64,000 nucleotides of DNA from Colwellia maritima. GTDB lineage: Bacteria > Pseudomonadota > Gammaproteobacteria > Enterobacterales > Alteromonadaceae. Under the pieces are notes generated by a model. It ran no database searches, was not told the origin of the DNA, and worked only from the letters and a program-made list of their open reading frames with translations. The position numbers and the translations under genes were made by a program. The stretch covers positions 207,097 through 271,096 of the forward strand of contig NZ_JAKKSL010000007.1 in assembly GCF_022669015.1 (NCBI RefSeq), in the 5' to 3' direction. Shown here piece by piece: positions 9,108-20,400 of the stretch (position 1 is the first letter of the stretch; every line of letters begins with the position of its first letter).

Positions 9108-9648
9108 TGCCCGAAACGTCAATATTAGTGAAAGATAATGCCAGAAAGTTATGCTAGCCTTGTTTATAGCAACAGAGTACCCGATTGCCTGAAGGATAAC
9201 GGTATTTCTTCGCCGATTCGAGTTTACCCTGATCGTATTGGTGAAGTTCAGAATGAGCCAGACAGAACTTCATTTTCAGTTACAAATCACAGAAAACTAG
9301 GATACTGTGTTGTTGTCAATATTCATTTTCAGGCAGGTCAGCAGATTGCAAAGCTACCTGAGCTAGAAATATTTTCGAATCATGATTTACATACTGTGCA
9401 GTCCGGTTCAAACCAAAGATATTTATGATCCGTGGTTTGCGGGTTTAATTTCACACTCATGTAATCCTAATATCTACTTTGAACAGTCTGAGCGTGCTTT
9501 TTATGCTATTGCACCCATCTACCCAGGTGATGTTATAACACAGGACTATGAACTGACAGAAGATGTTCTGTTCAGAGAATTCTATTGTTGTTGCGGACAT
9601 ATTGGATGCAGAGGGAAGATCAGAGGAAAGCTGTTTTTAAGTCGATGA
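9108..9648 (+). pseudogene. SET-domain protein (frameshifted)
   Basis: SET-domain proteins are SAM-dependent methyltransferases, mostly of lysine side chains. The C-terminal half has the hallmark SHSCNPNIYFE motif, the later aromatic segment VITQDYELTED, and a post-SET zinc cluster CCCGHIGCRGK. The N-terminal half carries the first SET strands (GYCVVVNIHFQAGQQI). A one-base indel near 9400 separates the halves: HDLHTVQ must join TKDIYDPWFAGL. The start is uncertain, because an ATG at 9108 is out of frame with the ATG at 9138. The gene opens the left flank of the biosynthetic cluster and points toward the exporter gene. A bacterial SET protein beside an NRPS could be a tailoring enzyme, but its substrate cannot be read from sequence. 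Confidence 0.75.
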
Positions 9649-9715
9649 TTCGAAAATGTGAAATATAGAGATAACACAGGTCTATTTTATCGATATCTTA
9701 AATCAAACTCACCGT

Positions 9716-11435
9716 TTAAATAGCTAATGTTACACTACATTTTTCCTCTGTCTTCTTTGGGCGACTTTTTCGTATGATTTTTCCGTCTTCCATTTCGATC
9801 AATTGATCAGCTAAATTGAAATATCGGTCATCGTGGGTGATTACAACAACTGCTTTATCGTCTTTTTTTAGTGGGGTAAAATTAAATTATAAAAAATTGA
9901 TTTAAATTCGGGATCCTGATCTGCGGCCCATTCATCAAATAGATATAGTGATCTATTGTCCAGACAGGAAACCAGAAGAGCAAGGCGTTTTCTTTGTCCG
10001 TCAGATAGAGACAGGGTACTGAATCGATTTTCTGAGATACTAACTTTTTCTGATAAGCCCAAGTTATGTATAAGTGATTCGATTTCACTTAATTCTGTAT
10101 TTGTCTCTCCTAGCAATCGATTAAATAGGTAGTAGTCTGAGTAAATGGCTGAAATATATTGCCGGGCGGCACCGAGATTTTTATGGTCAATTCGTTCTTC
10201 ATCAAAAAAAACCTCACCGGTTTGTGCTTGATAGTGTAACGTCAGTAATTTTCCTGTAGTGGATTTTCCTGAACCATTTCCACCTACAATAAAGGTAACA
10301 TCTCCTTTTTTTATTGAAAAGTTCAGAGGTCCAACTATGAAATTTTTATTATTATCTGACGAATTTAGCTCGGATGGTTTGTACTGAAAGCAAATGTTTT
10401 TGAAGTGAATCGAATCCCATGATGGAAGATGTAAGACATTCCCTTCGTCTTCTTCTGGCAAAAGTTGCAGGGATTCATTTATTCTTTTTAGGGATATTTT
10501 TGCTATGGCAAGTCGGGGGATGGCATTCATGATTGTGCCTATCGGGCTGCCGATATAAAGTAAAATCATAGTGATGCTAATTAATTCAGTTGTTGTAATC
10601 GCACTATAATTAACAAAAATAAATGCAACGCAGCCTATCACAAAGAAGATTATCAACTCACCGTAATTATTTGTCGCAATGTGAATTGTTTTAGCTCTTC
10701 TGTCGGCACGAATAACATTGTCTTCACATGCCATCAAGTCTTTGAGCAGAAAATCACTTCTTTTTTTCCAGTCTAGCTTTAGCTCCTTGGCACCATAAAT
10801 TAATCCATGAATATTCCCATATAGCAAGTCGATTTCATTTCTGGATTTACGCATGAATATATTACCGATATGTGCAGGTAACTGATAGGTTATTGTTCCA
10901 ATAACGACAGATATAATAACTAACCAAAAGACATCTATGTTAAGGAAGAATAAAAAAGCTAGTGCACCCGATAATGTGACGGAGTTTATCATCAGATCCG
11001 GCAGTGCTCTGGCTCCCATACTTATATTTCCTATATCCGTTGATAACATTGCAATAATTCGAGTACTGCCAAAATTTTCTATCCGGAAATGGGGGCACTT
11101 AATATCCGATGATAAATATCTGTTCTTATTTTTTTCGCAATATTTAGAGATATCCGCATGAAGATCACTTGTGAGCAGGTACGCATTATTAAGACACACA
11201 TACATAACAACATAAATGTCGTAGCCATTTTTATGTGTGCAATTTCAATATTCCAAATCATAACCTGGTTACTTGAAACTGTTTCTAAGTTCAACGGATC
11301 CGGTGTATAAACCAGTAATATGAGAGGAATTACAAGAGAATAGGCTAAGCCGGCCCCTAATCCAGTTAGTACTGACAAAAAAATGGAGAGGGGTGAGTAC
11401 TGGCCAAATAGCGAAAATAGTGATGTATACTTCAT
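9716..11435 (-). pseudogene. SyrD/PvdE-type cyclic-peptide ABC exporter (frameshifted)
   Basis: This is a half-transporter with a membrane domain fused to an ATPase, of the family that exports NRPS peptides (SyrD, PvdE, YojI). The N-terminal piece (11079-11435) has the first membrane helices; the longer piece (9868-11085) has the rest. The ATPase shows Walker A GGNGSGKSTTGK, signature LSDGQRKRLALL and Walker B YLFDEWAADQDP; the DEWAADQDP form is typical of this family. A third piece (9716-9890) has the H-loop VVVITHDDRYF. Frame breaks lie near 11085 and 9890, each fitting a small indel. It sits between the SET gene and the acylase, divergent from the synthetases. It probably carries the finished acyl-peptide across the inner membrane. 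Confidence 0.88.
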
Positions 11436-11436
11436 T

Positions 11437-13881
11437 TTATCGCTCAGGGTGTAATTGATAATGACTGAGTGTATTTTCTGGTTTGTCTGGCAGACTGTAG
11501 TAACTGACGGTATTGAATGGTCGGATCATATCATCGTAATGGCGGCTAAAAATATTTCCCGACTGCCCAGTTGAATTCATGTACAGATGTTGAAAATTGT
11601 TCGTCCCGCCCATCATTATTTGACGAAAGCTAGAGCCGAACCTATTGACCGACCCTTCCGATTTTACAAAGATGGATGGAGCGATATTGATACTATGTCC
11701 GCCACCGCCGTTAGGTATTTTTCGTGTGAAAATTCTGTCTAACAACCTGACTTGGCTAAAGGGCATGTGTTCGTAGGAAGTATGCTGAGCTGCCTCTAAG
11801 CTCCATTGACCAATGTCTTTTCCCAGTAGTTTATCCGACTTGCTTAATGATATTTCAAAAGATCTATTTAAAATATCTGTACAACCTTCACTGTGAGATG
11901 TCGTTACATTATCACACCAGTCGGCCTGTGTTTCTCCGTGAAGTATCTTTAATGTTAAAGTATAAGGCATCGTCGGGAGCATTGAACGTAACTGCTCTGT
12001 TTGCTTTGCCTGTAGGTAGCTGCGACTGAATTCATCGTCAAATAACATTTTGTTTAACTCGGAAACCCAAACAGCGATAAGCAATGCGGAGACGTTGCCC
12101 CGACGCATATATCCGTCCCAGTTCTTTAGATCAGATATGAGAATCTGTTGTCTGGGTGTGCTCGTTTCGACAAGGCTAAGTATATCTTTCAGTGCGTATA
12201 AACTGGCATCGTATTGATCAGACTGAATTGTTTTATGAAGTTGCATATCAGTAGTCCCCTGTGTATGCAAAGCAACAGTAAGAAGGGATTTAATTCTTTG
12301 TGCTCTGAGTGGTAATGCCCATTCATTTGAAATGTAATACGGATAATCCTTTGGGCCTGGGTCATTATTAGCTGAAATAATCATGCCAGAAGAAGGATTA
12401 TATTCTTGCGGCATATCTTTTGGAGGGATATATCCTTTCCAATGGTATAGGGGGTCCCATCCGGGACTAGGCATTGCGCCATTGCCTCTCTTACGGACAG
12501 GAACCATTCCCGCTCCGATATAGCCGATATTTTTCCTATCGGCGTAAAGCAAATTTAAAACCGGTGATCTTAATTCTGAAGCTGCCGATTTAAACTGATC
12601 CCAATCTTTAGCATGTGTTATAGAAAAAAAGGCTTCGTAGGTTGTATCTTTGGGCAGTAAAGCTGTCCATTTAAAGCTTAATGTTGTCTTGAGTGTTTCA
12701 TCAAAATCACTAATGATTGGTCCATTTTCTGTATAGCGAATATCGATAGATACTGGTTTTAGTGGCTCTCTCAAAATCGCCGGGAATCTAGCTTTCACTT
12801 TGATTTTTTTAGTGATGATTTTGATTTTCTTCCATGAACCATCATGGGATAAATATAGATTTGGATTTTGAGGGTTAATCTTTTCAATATACAAATCCTG
12901 AATATCAGCCGGCATATTCGTTCCTCCCCAAAGGATATCTGTGTTTCTTCCGAATATAACTAAAGGCAGTCCGACCATACTCATTCCTGAGGCCTGAAAT
13001 TTTGGCGATGATTGATGAACGACGTACCACAAAGATGGAATTTGTAGACCCAAATGAGGATCATTTGCTAAAATAGGAAAACCTGATCGAGATAGCTTAC
13101 CTGATATTGCCCGGCTGTTACTGCCGACATTCATGCCTCCATTCTTTAAAATGGATTCATTGAACCACTTTAAAGAAAGAAATGATGGAAATAATTTAGC
13201 GATATCCTGGCTTTCTAAATAGGCATTAGAAGAGTCAAAAGATTCAGGATATATGTCATTAAAGTTGGCGTCTGGAAGCATGAGTTTAGTAGCCGCACGG
13301 GTCAATTCACTAAACATATTCCCCGATAGATTGAGGGCAAACATTTTACCCCATGCTAGAGAATCAATAGGAGTCCAGGGATCAGGCGTAATTGACAACG
13401 CTGCAAACTCTATAGGTAATTGTTTCTGACTAGATAACCATGCATTGATTCCTGCACTGTAAGCTGTCAATGAAGCTTGTGCATCGTTAGACAGGGCCGT
13501 CCATGCACTCTCAGCGGATTTTTCAAGATCTAGTGTTTTCATCCATATATCCTGGCGGAGAAATTCACTTCCGAAGATTTCACTGAGCTGTCCTTTGACG
13601 AGCCGACGTTGCATTTCCAGTTGCCACAAACGATCTGAAGCATGGGCGAAACCCATTGCAAAATAAATATCCTGCTCAGACATAGCTTTAATGTAGGCAA
13701 CACCATGTTCATCACGCTTGATGTCGACATCGCCTAGCAAAGCCGGAAAAGAAAGTGTGGCTTCCATTTGGGGTAAACTGCGAGTCAACTTTAAGTAGAA
13801 AGCAGTACTGACAATAACCAGAGGAAGGATAAGAAAGACAATGATTTTGGAGCTGATGGGAAAGCGATGAAATAACTTCAT
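11437..13881 (-). CDS. Penicillin-acylase-family Ntn hydrolase (PvdQ-like)
   Basis: This is an intact 814-aa enzyme of the S45 penicillin amidase family, which hydrolyses amide bonds after self-cleavage frees a nucleophile. An N-terminal hydrophobic segment (about residues 12-30) is a membrane anchor or signal, placing the enzyme outside the cytoplasm. The alpha chain shows the DEHGVAYIKA and GFAHASDRLWQLEMQRR blocks. The beta chain should begin at Ser254 in VGSNSRAISG; most relatives have Trp where this has Arg. It lies two bases upstream of the ABC exporter on the same strand, so the two are surely co-transcribed. In pyoverdine synthesis PvdQ removes the fatty acid from the exported precursor; here a FAAL starter supplies a fatty acid, so the same role is likely. 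It is one of few long undamaged genes in the cluster. Confidence 0.9.
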   Translation of the reverse strand: MKLFHRFPISSKIIVFLILPLVIVSTAFYLKLTRSLPQMEATLSFPALLGDVDIKRDEHGVAYIKAMSEQDIYFAMGFAHASDRLWQLEMQRRLVKGQLSEIFGSEFLRQDIWMKTLDLEKSAESAWTALSNDAQASLTAYSAGINAWLSSQKQLPIEFAALSITPDPWTPIDSLAWGKMFALNLSGNMFSELTRAATKLMLPDANFNDIYPESFDSSNAYLESQDIAKLFPSFLSLKWFNESILKNGGMNVGSNSRAISGKLSRSGFPILANDPHLGLQIPSLWYVVHQSSPKFQASGMSMVGLPLVIFGRNTDILWGGTNMPADIQDLYIEKINPQNPNLYLSHDGSWKKIKIITKKIKVKARFPAILREPLKPVSIDIRYTENGPIISDFDETLKTTLSFKWTALLPKDTTYEAFFSITHAKDWDQFKSAASELRSPVLNLLYADRKNIGYIGAGMVPVRKRGNGAMPSPGWDPLYHWKGYIPPKDMPQEYNPSSGMIISANNDPGPKDYPYYISNEWALPLRAQRIKSLLTVALHTQGTTDMQLHKTIQSDQYDASLYALKDILSLVETSTPRQQILISDLKNWDGYMRRGNVSALLIAVWVSELNKMLFDDEFSRSYLQAKQTEQLRSMLPTMPYTLTLKILHGETQADWCDNVTTSHSEGCTDILNRSFEISLSKSDKLLGKDIGQWSLEAAQHTSYEHMPFSQVRLLDRIFTRKIPNGGGGHSINIAPSIFVKSEGSVNRFGSSFRQIMMGGTNNFQHLYMNSTGQSGNIFSRHYDDMIRPFNTVSYYSLPDKPENTLSHYQLHPER

Positions 13882-14201
13882 GACGATTGCTGAACCTCTG
13901 CATTGCGATCTGAATAAAGATTCATCATAATGGTATTTTACACCAAAGAGAATGCATTATCGTTCATTTTATTGAGTTTTTATTGTAACATGAACAAAAG
14001 ATCCTTAAAATATTTTCAATACACCTTAACATTCAGAGGCAAATTATAAGGAAGCATAATAAGTTTAATTGTACTTTTATTTATAGATATTTATCAGTTA
14101 AGTAGCGCTTGTACGGTTAAATAAACAGGTTTTTGGACCGTTTCATATAATGTTGATAATTTTTTATTAAACATACACTCTCTATTTTTAGTTGGTGGGC
14201 T
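13882..14201. promoter_or_regulatory. Divergent control region of the biosynthetic cluster
   Basis: About 320 bases separate the minus-strand acylase-exporter pair from the plus-strand synthetase genes. The stretch is AT-rich and without coding potential, and should hold promoters in both directions. I cannot point to a specific regulator site, and no regulator gene of the cluster was found in the window. Confidence 0.45.
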
Positions 14202-15672
14202 ATGAAGAATATAAATGAAAGGATTGCGAAGCTGCCACCAGAAAAAAGAGCGCTTTTTGAACAAAAAATGAAGGCCGGTGGAATCGAATTTGACTTTATG
14301 CCTATTCCCCGCTGCGATAACAACGATTCGAATCTCCTGTCTTATGGTCAACAACGTATTTGGTATCAGCAGCAATTGGCTCCGGCAAGTAACTATTACA
14401 ATGAGCCGACACTGGCGATAAATATTGAAAATGAGTTATCTATTTCAATATTGCGTCAGGCCATCGAATGTATTGTTGAACGACACGAGGTTTTACGAAC
14501 TGGCTTCCCATCGATTGCCGGCCAACCGATAACCGTTGTAAACCCTGTAGAACCCATACCTTTCAAAGTAAGGGACCTCTCTCATTTGTCAGAGTCGATG
14601 CAGGAAGATGTTATTCAGGATATCCTACAAGAAGAAGAGTCCCGTATGTTTGATCTGTCACAAGGAACGTTCCTTTTTACCACCCTGATTCGTCGTTCGC
14701 GCCAACAATATTTACTGCCGGTTTCTACTCATCATATTGTTTTTGATGGTCGGGTCGCTAAGGGTTTTCTTGAACGAGTTACAGACGATTTATGTCAATC
14801 TTATTCAGAAAGGCACTGCCGGTATGCAACCACTCCTGATTCAATACAGCGATTATACCCAATGGCAACATGCTCGTCTGACGGGTAAATATCTTGAGCG
14901 GTTGACGACTTATTGGACGACTACAATCAGGAATACGGAGCCGGCTGACAAAAATGCCAGATTGCCAACTAAATATTCAGGATGCTCTCTTAAATTTTCT
15001 TTGAATGTCGAGATGACCGAACGGATACAATTCATGTGCCGGAAAGAAAACTGCACGCTCTTTATGTTGCTTCATGCAGTTTTCAGCCTGTTTATCTATC
15101 GTCGCTTCAATATATCCAGTTTTAATATCGGTATTCCCGTTTCAGGAAGGAACCATCCAGATATTGAAGGCTTGATAGGTTTTTTCGTAAACACACTGGT
15201 TATTGGGCATTCCATCGATAGTAGTATGAGTTTTCGCTTGTTGCTTGAAGTGGTCCGTCAACGAATTTTGCAAGCCTTCGAACATGATGAACTTCCTTTT
15301 GATCTCTTGGTTCGGGCTCTGAAAGTTGAGCGATTACCTGGGGGAAGGCAACCACTGTTTCGTTTTATGCATGTGCATCACAATTATCGTCATGGTCATT
15401 ATCAGCAGCACCAGAAACCGGCAAGTATCAATAGCTTAGAAATGTCAGGAGATGACAAATTTCCGATAATGAAGCGGATGGATTTACCGAGCACCCAAGC
15501 AAAGTTCGAGCTAACTTTTATTAGTGATGATTCATCTACCGAGGAGTTCCTACTGGAATTTAATTATGATAGGAGCCTTTTTCAGCATGATGAAGTAAAG
15601 GAAATGAAAGACAGTTTTATGGAAATTTTGCTTCAGGCTCTGGTCTTTCCAGAAAAAACATTAATGATATAA
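14202..15672 (+). pseudogene. Free-standing NRPS condensation domain
   Basis: The protein is a single condensation (C) domain of about 490 aa with a short helical N-terminus (KLPPEKRALFEQK) resembling a docking segment. Core motifs are LSYGQQRIWYQQQL (C1), RHEVLRTGF (C2), STHHIVFDG (C3, intact HHxxxDG) and IGFFVNTLVIG (C5). A frame break near 14,800-14,830 separates the two halves: the first frame goes wrong after LCQSYSER, the second resumes at MQPLLIQYSDYTQWQ. There is no A or carrier domain. It could act in trans; the A-first synthetase at 37130 lacks an upstream C domain and is an obvious partner. This is the first gene of the rightward operon. Confidence 0.85.
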
Positions 15673-15760
15673 TTGTTTTTTAAGTAATAAATTAAGAAAC
15701 CGTCATTACTATTTCGGGGCGGGCTTATTATCAGGACAGTGTAAAAATGGAGGAAGGATT

Positions 15761-17374
15761 ATGACAAAAGCTTTATTAATGGTTCCACATTTTTGGGATC
15801 CTGTTTGTGTTCCTCTTGGTGTCTCTTCATTAAAGGCCTGGGCTGAATTGTATGGCCATACGGTTGATCTGTTTGATTTCAATACTGTTGCTAGTGTATT
15901 CGATGCACAACGCCAGTATTTTGAAGAAGGAAAGCGACAATTCCCCGAATGGAACCTGTGGAATATAGAGCGTAATGGCACCGAAATGCTTGCCCAAGAT
16001 CAGATGGTCTATCTATTCGCCCGGCATCGTAATAACTATCAGGAGCTTGTTGCCGAAGTGGTGAACTTGAGTGGTTTACCCCTTACTGATGTATTGGACC
16101 GCCTGAATACGGAGCGTTTTGACCATATCTTCGCCAAACTATACAGTCGTGTCAGAAAAATTGTTGAAATATTGATGACAAAATCGAAGCCGCAAGTGGT
16201 CGGGTGCTCTCTGTATAATTCTACTTGGCCTGCTACTCTATTTATTTTGCGGGCTATCAAGGAGATCTCTCCCGAGACGCGAACAGTTGTCGGTGGTCCT
16301 GGCCCTTTAATGGGGATTACAGCTGTGAAAACTGAAGTCGTTGATTTTGTAAACGCTAATTATTTTATCGATTATTTCATCATCGGTGAAGGCGAAGCTG
16401 CTTTTACACATTTATTGGATAACCCTGATTTACCGTATGGGATCATTGTTTCTAAAGACCTGACGAGTGGGGATAAACCTATAAAAATGGCTGAACTCCC
16501 TCTACCAGATTATTCGGGATTGAGTGTTGATAAATATTTGCAATTATCTGTTGCTAGTTCGCGAGGGTGTCCTTTTGAGTGCTCATTCTGCGCAGAAACT
16601 ATTTTCTGGGACAAATTCAGGCCTGCAGATAGCTCGTTGCTGACAGAACAAATTCTGACTCTAAAAGCAAAATATGGAAGAGATTCGTTTTATTTATGTG
16701 ACTCGCTTGCCAATCCCATAATCACTGGATTAACAGCGGAGCTCAGCCGTCTTGGAGAAAGTGTTCGACTCGATAGCTATTTGCGTGCTGATAATAGTTG
16801 CACTAGCTTCCGGCGGACCCGAAAATGGCGTGAAGGTGGACTGATTCGGGCCAGGTTGGGAATGGAGTCAGCCAGTCAGAGGCTACTCGATCAGATGGTT
16901 AAAATGACAAATGTTGATCAGATGGCTGCAAGTCTGCGGTCGCTGTCTGCCGATATTATGACTAGTACTTTATGGATTGTCGGATATCCGAGCGAGACTG
17001 ACGAAGAATTCGATATGACGCTAAAGTTCATCCATGAAAACCGAAATTATATCTATCAATCGGATGCCTGGTTGTTTCAATATCACCCTGAAGGTCTGGC
17101 AGGCTCCGAACAATTCCAACAAAAGAGCAAAAAAAAATATCGTTTTAGTGATGAACTTAATCAGTTATTTGCAGTATCACCTTATCAGTTAGAGCAAGGG
17201 CTTTCTTTAGGGGAAAAATTTGACCGTTTGGAAAGATTTGTTAGGGCGATGGAAAATAGTAAAATCCCCAACCCGTATACTATGCATGAGTGGCATTTCG
17301 CTAGCAATCGCCGGGAAACTTTACCGAAAGGTAGGAAATGGGCAAGTAAAAATATCGCAAGCTTTAATACTTAA
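15761..17374 (+). CDS. Cobalamin-binding-type radical SAM enzyme
   Basis: This intact 537-aa protein has an N-terminal B12-binding-like Rossmann domain (about residues 1-230, with VVGGPGPLMG and FIIGEGEAAF) and a radical SAM barrel. The barrel's cluster motif is C270-x3-C274-x2-C277 in SRGCPFECSFCAE, and later segments include ARLGMESASQRLLD and WIVGYPSETDEEF. The canonical DxHxxG cobalamin motif is not seen, so cobalamin binding is inferred from domain layout. In natural-product pathways such enzymes methylate unactivated carbons or do other radical chemistry. GGAGG stands upstream of the ATG. It lies between the free-standing C domain and the FAAL synthetase, in the same direction. Confidence 0.88.
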   Translation: MTKALLMVPHFWDPVCVPLGVSSLKAWAELYGHTVDLFDFNTVASVFDAQRQYFEEGKRQFPEWNLWNIERNGTEMLAQDQMVYLFARHRNNYQELVAEVVNLSGLPLTDVLDRLNTERFDHIFAKLYSRVRKIVEILMTKSKPQVVGCSLYNSTWPATLFILRAIKEISPETRTVVGGPGPLMGITAVKTEVVDFVNANYFIDYFIIGEGEAAFTHLLDNPDLPYGIIVSKDLTSGDKPIKMAELPLPDYSGLSVDKYLQLSVASSRGCPFECSFCAETIFWDKFRPADSSLLTEQILTLKAKYGRDSFYLCDSLANPIITGLTAELSRLGESVRLDSYLRADNSCTSFRRTRKWREGGLIRARLGMESASQRLLDQMVKMTNVDQMAASLRSLSADIMTSTLWIVGYPSETDEEFDMTLKFIHENRNYIYQSDAWLFQYHPEGLAGSEQFQQKSKKKYRFSDELNQLFAVSPYQLEQGLSLGEKFDRLERFVRAMENSKIPNPYTMHEWHFASNRRETLPKGRKWASKNIASFNT

Positions 17375-17472
17375 CTATTCAGAACTGTGGTCAGCAATAA
17401 ATCCAAATATTTTCTTGCGTAAGGTTGACTACATTATCAGCGCTCAATTAACTAATTTTTCTGAGGATTTAT

Positions 17473-20400
17473 ATGTTCTATCCAGATACTGATCATCTCC
17501 CGACTCTTTTGCAGCGTCTTATCTGCCATGCTGAGGAGCGCCCGACTCAAATTGCGTATCGCTTTTTATCGGAAAAAGGAGAAGAAGCAGGACATCTGAC
17601 ATATGCCTCCCTGCTACGTCAGGCGATGGATTCAGCCTGGTTGATTCACCAATTTAGTGAGCCGGGGGATCGGATACTGTTACTGCTGCCCACCGGACGG
17701 GATTATATCGTGTCGCTGTGGGCATGTGTTTTTGCCGGAGTTACGGCTGTGCCTTTATATCGTCCGACGGGAAAACGTATGCTTCACCGTTTAAAAAACA
17801 TTGCAGCAGATACCCGGCCAAGCCTGATTTTATCAGAAGAGAAATGGTCACAGAGTTTGTTTGAATTAAGTCAGCAAAGTCCAAAGAATAGCGTTAGCAC
17901 GTAGGATTACCACCGAGCAGTTGAAAGCTCACTGCGAAGAACAACAAACTGACAGTCCCCAGAGGGATTATATGGGGCACCTTCCCGAAATATCTACGGA
18001 TATGCCGGCGATTATTCAATATAGTTCGGGAACAACCGGAGTTGAAAAAGGGGTTGTTTTGACGCATCGGAATATTGCTGTCAATCAGTACCAGATCTTC
18101 CAGAACTTTAGAATTTCGCCAAAAGAAAAGATAGTTTCTTGGTTGCCGTTACATCACGACATGGGTCTAATGGGATGTGTTTTTCAGTCTTTGTATGCCG
18201 GAGCTACCTGTATTCTGCTCTCTCCGGAAAGCTTCAGTAAGCGACCAAGACTCTGGTTGCAGGTGATTTCTGATTTTCAGGCTTCAATTTCAGGCGCGCC
18301 GGATTTTGCCTATCGGTTGTGTCTTTCATTGCAGGCAGCACAAATAGAAAAGCTTGATCTATCAAGCCGGCGAATTGCATTTAATGGTGCGGAACCTGTA
18401 CGTCACGATACGCTGACCCTATTTTCCCAGTATTTTGCTCCCCAAGGTTTTCAACAGACGGCATTCGCCCCCTGTTATGGATTGGCTGAAGCAACTTTAT
18501 TGGTCTCAATTGATGTCTCCGAAGGTGGATTTCACACATTACAAGTTGATAGAGCGGCGTTGCAGCAGAATCAGGTCATTATTCGTCGCAATGAAAATAT
18601 GCATGGGAACAGGGGCGTTTCACCGCAGAATATCGATGATAATAGTTGCTCTGAGCACTACGATATCGGCTATGACGAGGAAATCGCATTTAATGATATT
18701 GTAAGTTGCGGAGCGATATGTGAACAACTGGATCTTCAGATAGTAGTACCGGGAACCTTAATATCGTGTAGGGAATTTGAAGTTGGAGAGGTTTTAATTC
18801 CGGGAATAATGTGACCGGGGGATATTGGGGAGATAAATACACCGGGCTGAAGAGTATTTCTCATAATAGAGATAATGAAAAGATATACCTCAGAACTGGT
18901 GATCTGGGATTTGTTTATCCGGAGAACTGTATATTACCGGGAGGGTGAAAGATCTAATAATCATTCGCGGGCAAAATTACTATCCGGTAGACATAGAGTA
19001 CACATTAACTCAACAAATTGTTTCGGTTGTGAAAGCGGCTGTCTGGTGCGAGTCTTCGATCACAGATAGAGGGGGTGATGTATCGATACGACCGTGCAGT
19101 GACTACGATGCATTGACTGTACTTATAGAATCTCCCCGGAAACACGCTCATACCGATGAGTTGTTTTCACAGGTGAAGCGTGTTATTGGTATGCAGTATG
19201 AGCTCAATGTAGCAAGAGTAATTCTTGTCCGCAAAGGAGGGATCCCGATGACAACCCGGTAAAGTTAAACGCCGGCAATGTCGTGAATGGCTTGCTCAGG
19301 AGCGCTTTAAAGTTATCGCAGATAGCCGAGATAGTTTATCCGTACTTCTCCCTTCTGAGATAAAGGCAGAGCAGGCCGCATCAATGGACTTTATTGATCA
19401 GGCTGTAAATGAGGTGCTGCAACATATACTTGAGACATCTTCGATTGATAGTGAGCAACATTTCTTTGAGATGGGCGGAACATCGCTAAAAGCTTCGATG
19501 GTTGCTGCGGCATTGGAAAAAAAACTAGATCAGACCATTCATGCCGAATGGCTCATCAGTAGTGGCTCAATTCAGGATTTTGTTGCAAAAGTCAGACAGC
19601 ACAGGCAGACATCTTCTTATCAGGCTTTCCGTATAACTGATGTGGCCCAGAGTCACTCTGCTGATGAGGATGCGAAGAAGCGTTATCCGTTATCGCTTGC
19701 ACAAAAACGAATGTGGGTATTGGAACAGCTTTATCCTGGAAATCCATTCTACATTATGGCGACAGAAACCACACTTAACCAACCGCTACACTATCACAGT
19801 TTTCGTCAGGCGGGACAAATATTGCTGCAAAGACACGAAATTTTGAGAGCAAGATTTTACGATGAACCAGATTGCCTGAGCGGCATTGCAAACCAGTCGT
19901 TTTCAATCCATGCAGAATTTGATTGTTCGCTAATCAGATTAGATAGTTGTCACCAGGATGTCCAGGCAGAGGCCCTAGAGATGATTGTCAAGTCTAAGGT
20001 ATTGAAACCTTTTGACTTTTTGCACGAAGAAGCTTTTCGCGCTGTAGTTGTCATGCTTGCAGAAGAGCATTACATGATTTATCTGGTTACTCATCATATG
20101 GTGTGTGACGGATATGCTCTAGGACTTATATTTCAGGAACTTAGGTTTTGGTATCAGAAACTTGTTGATACCAAAGTGGAGACGGAAAAATTAGGGGTGA
20201 CCGAAAATGACTCGCATGACAGCTCTGAACTACTACCTGAAATTGTACCGTCGCCGATTCAGTACCGTAACTATGTTCAGTGGCAACAGCTTGAGATGCA
20301 GCGGGAAGAGTTTCTCTCGGAGCATGAAAAGTACTGGCATGCCTGTTATGAGCGACCTCTACCTGAGCCGAACAGCATTGCAGACTTCCCATTATCAGAA

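Noticed and set aside
14117..14375. Minus-strand open frames over the start of the free-standing C domain
   Set aside because: They overlap a clear condensation domain on the other strand and show no domain of their own.
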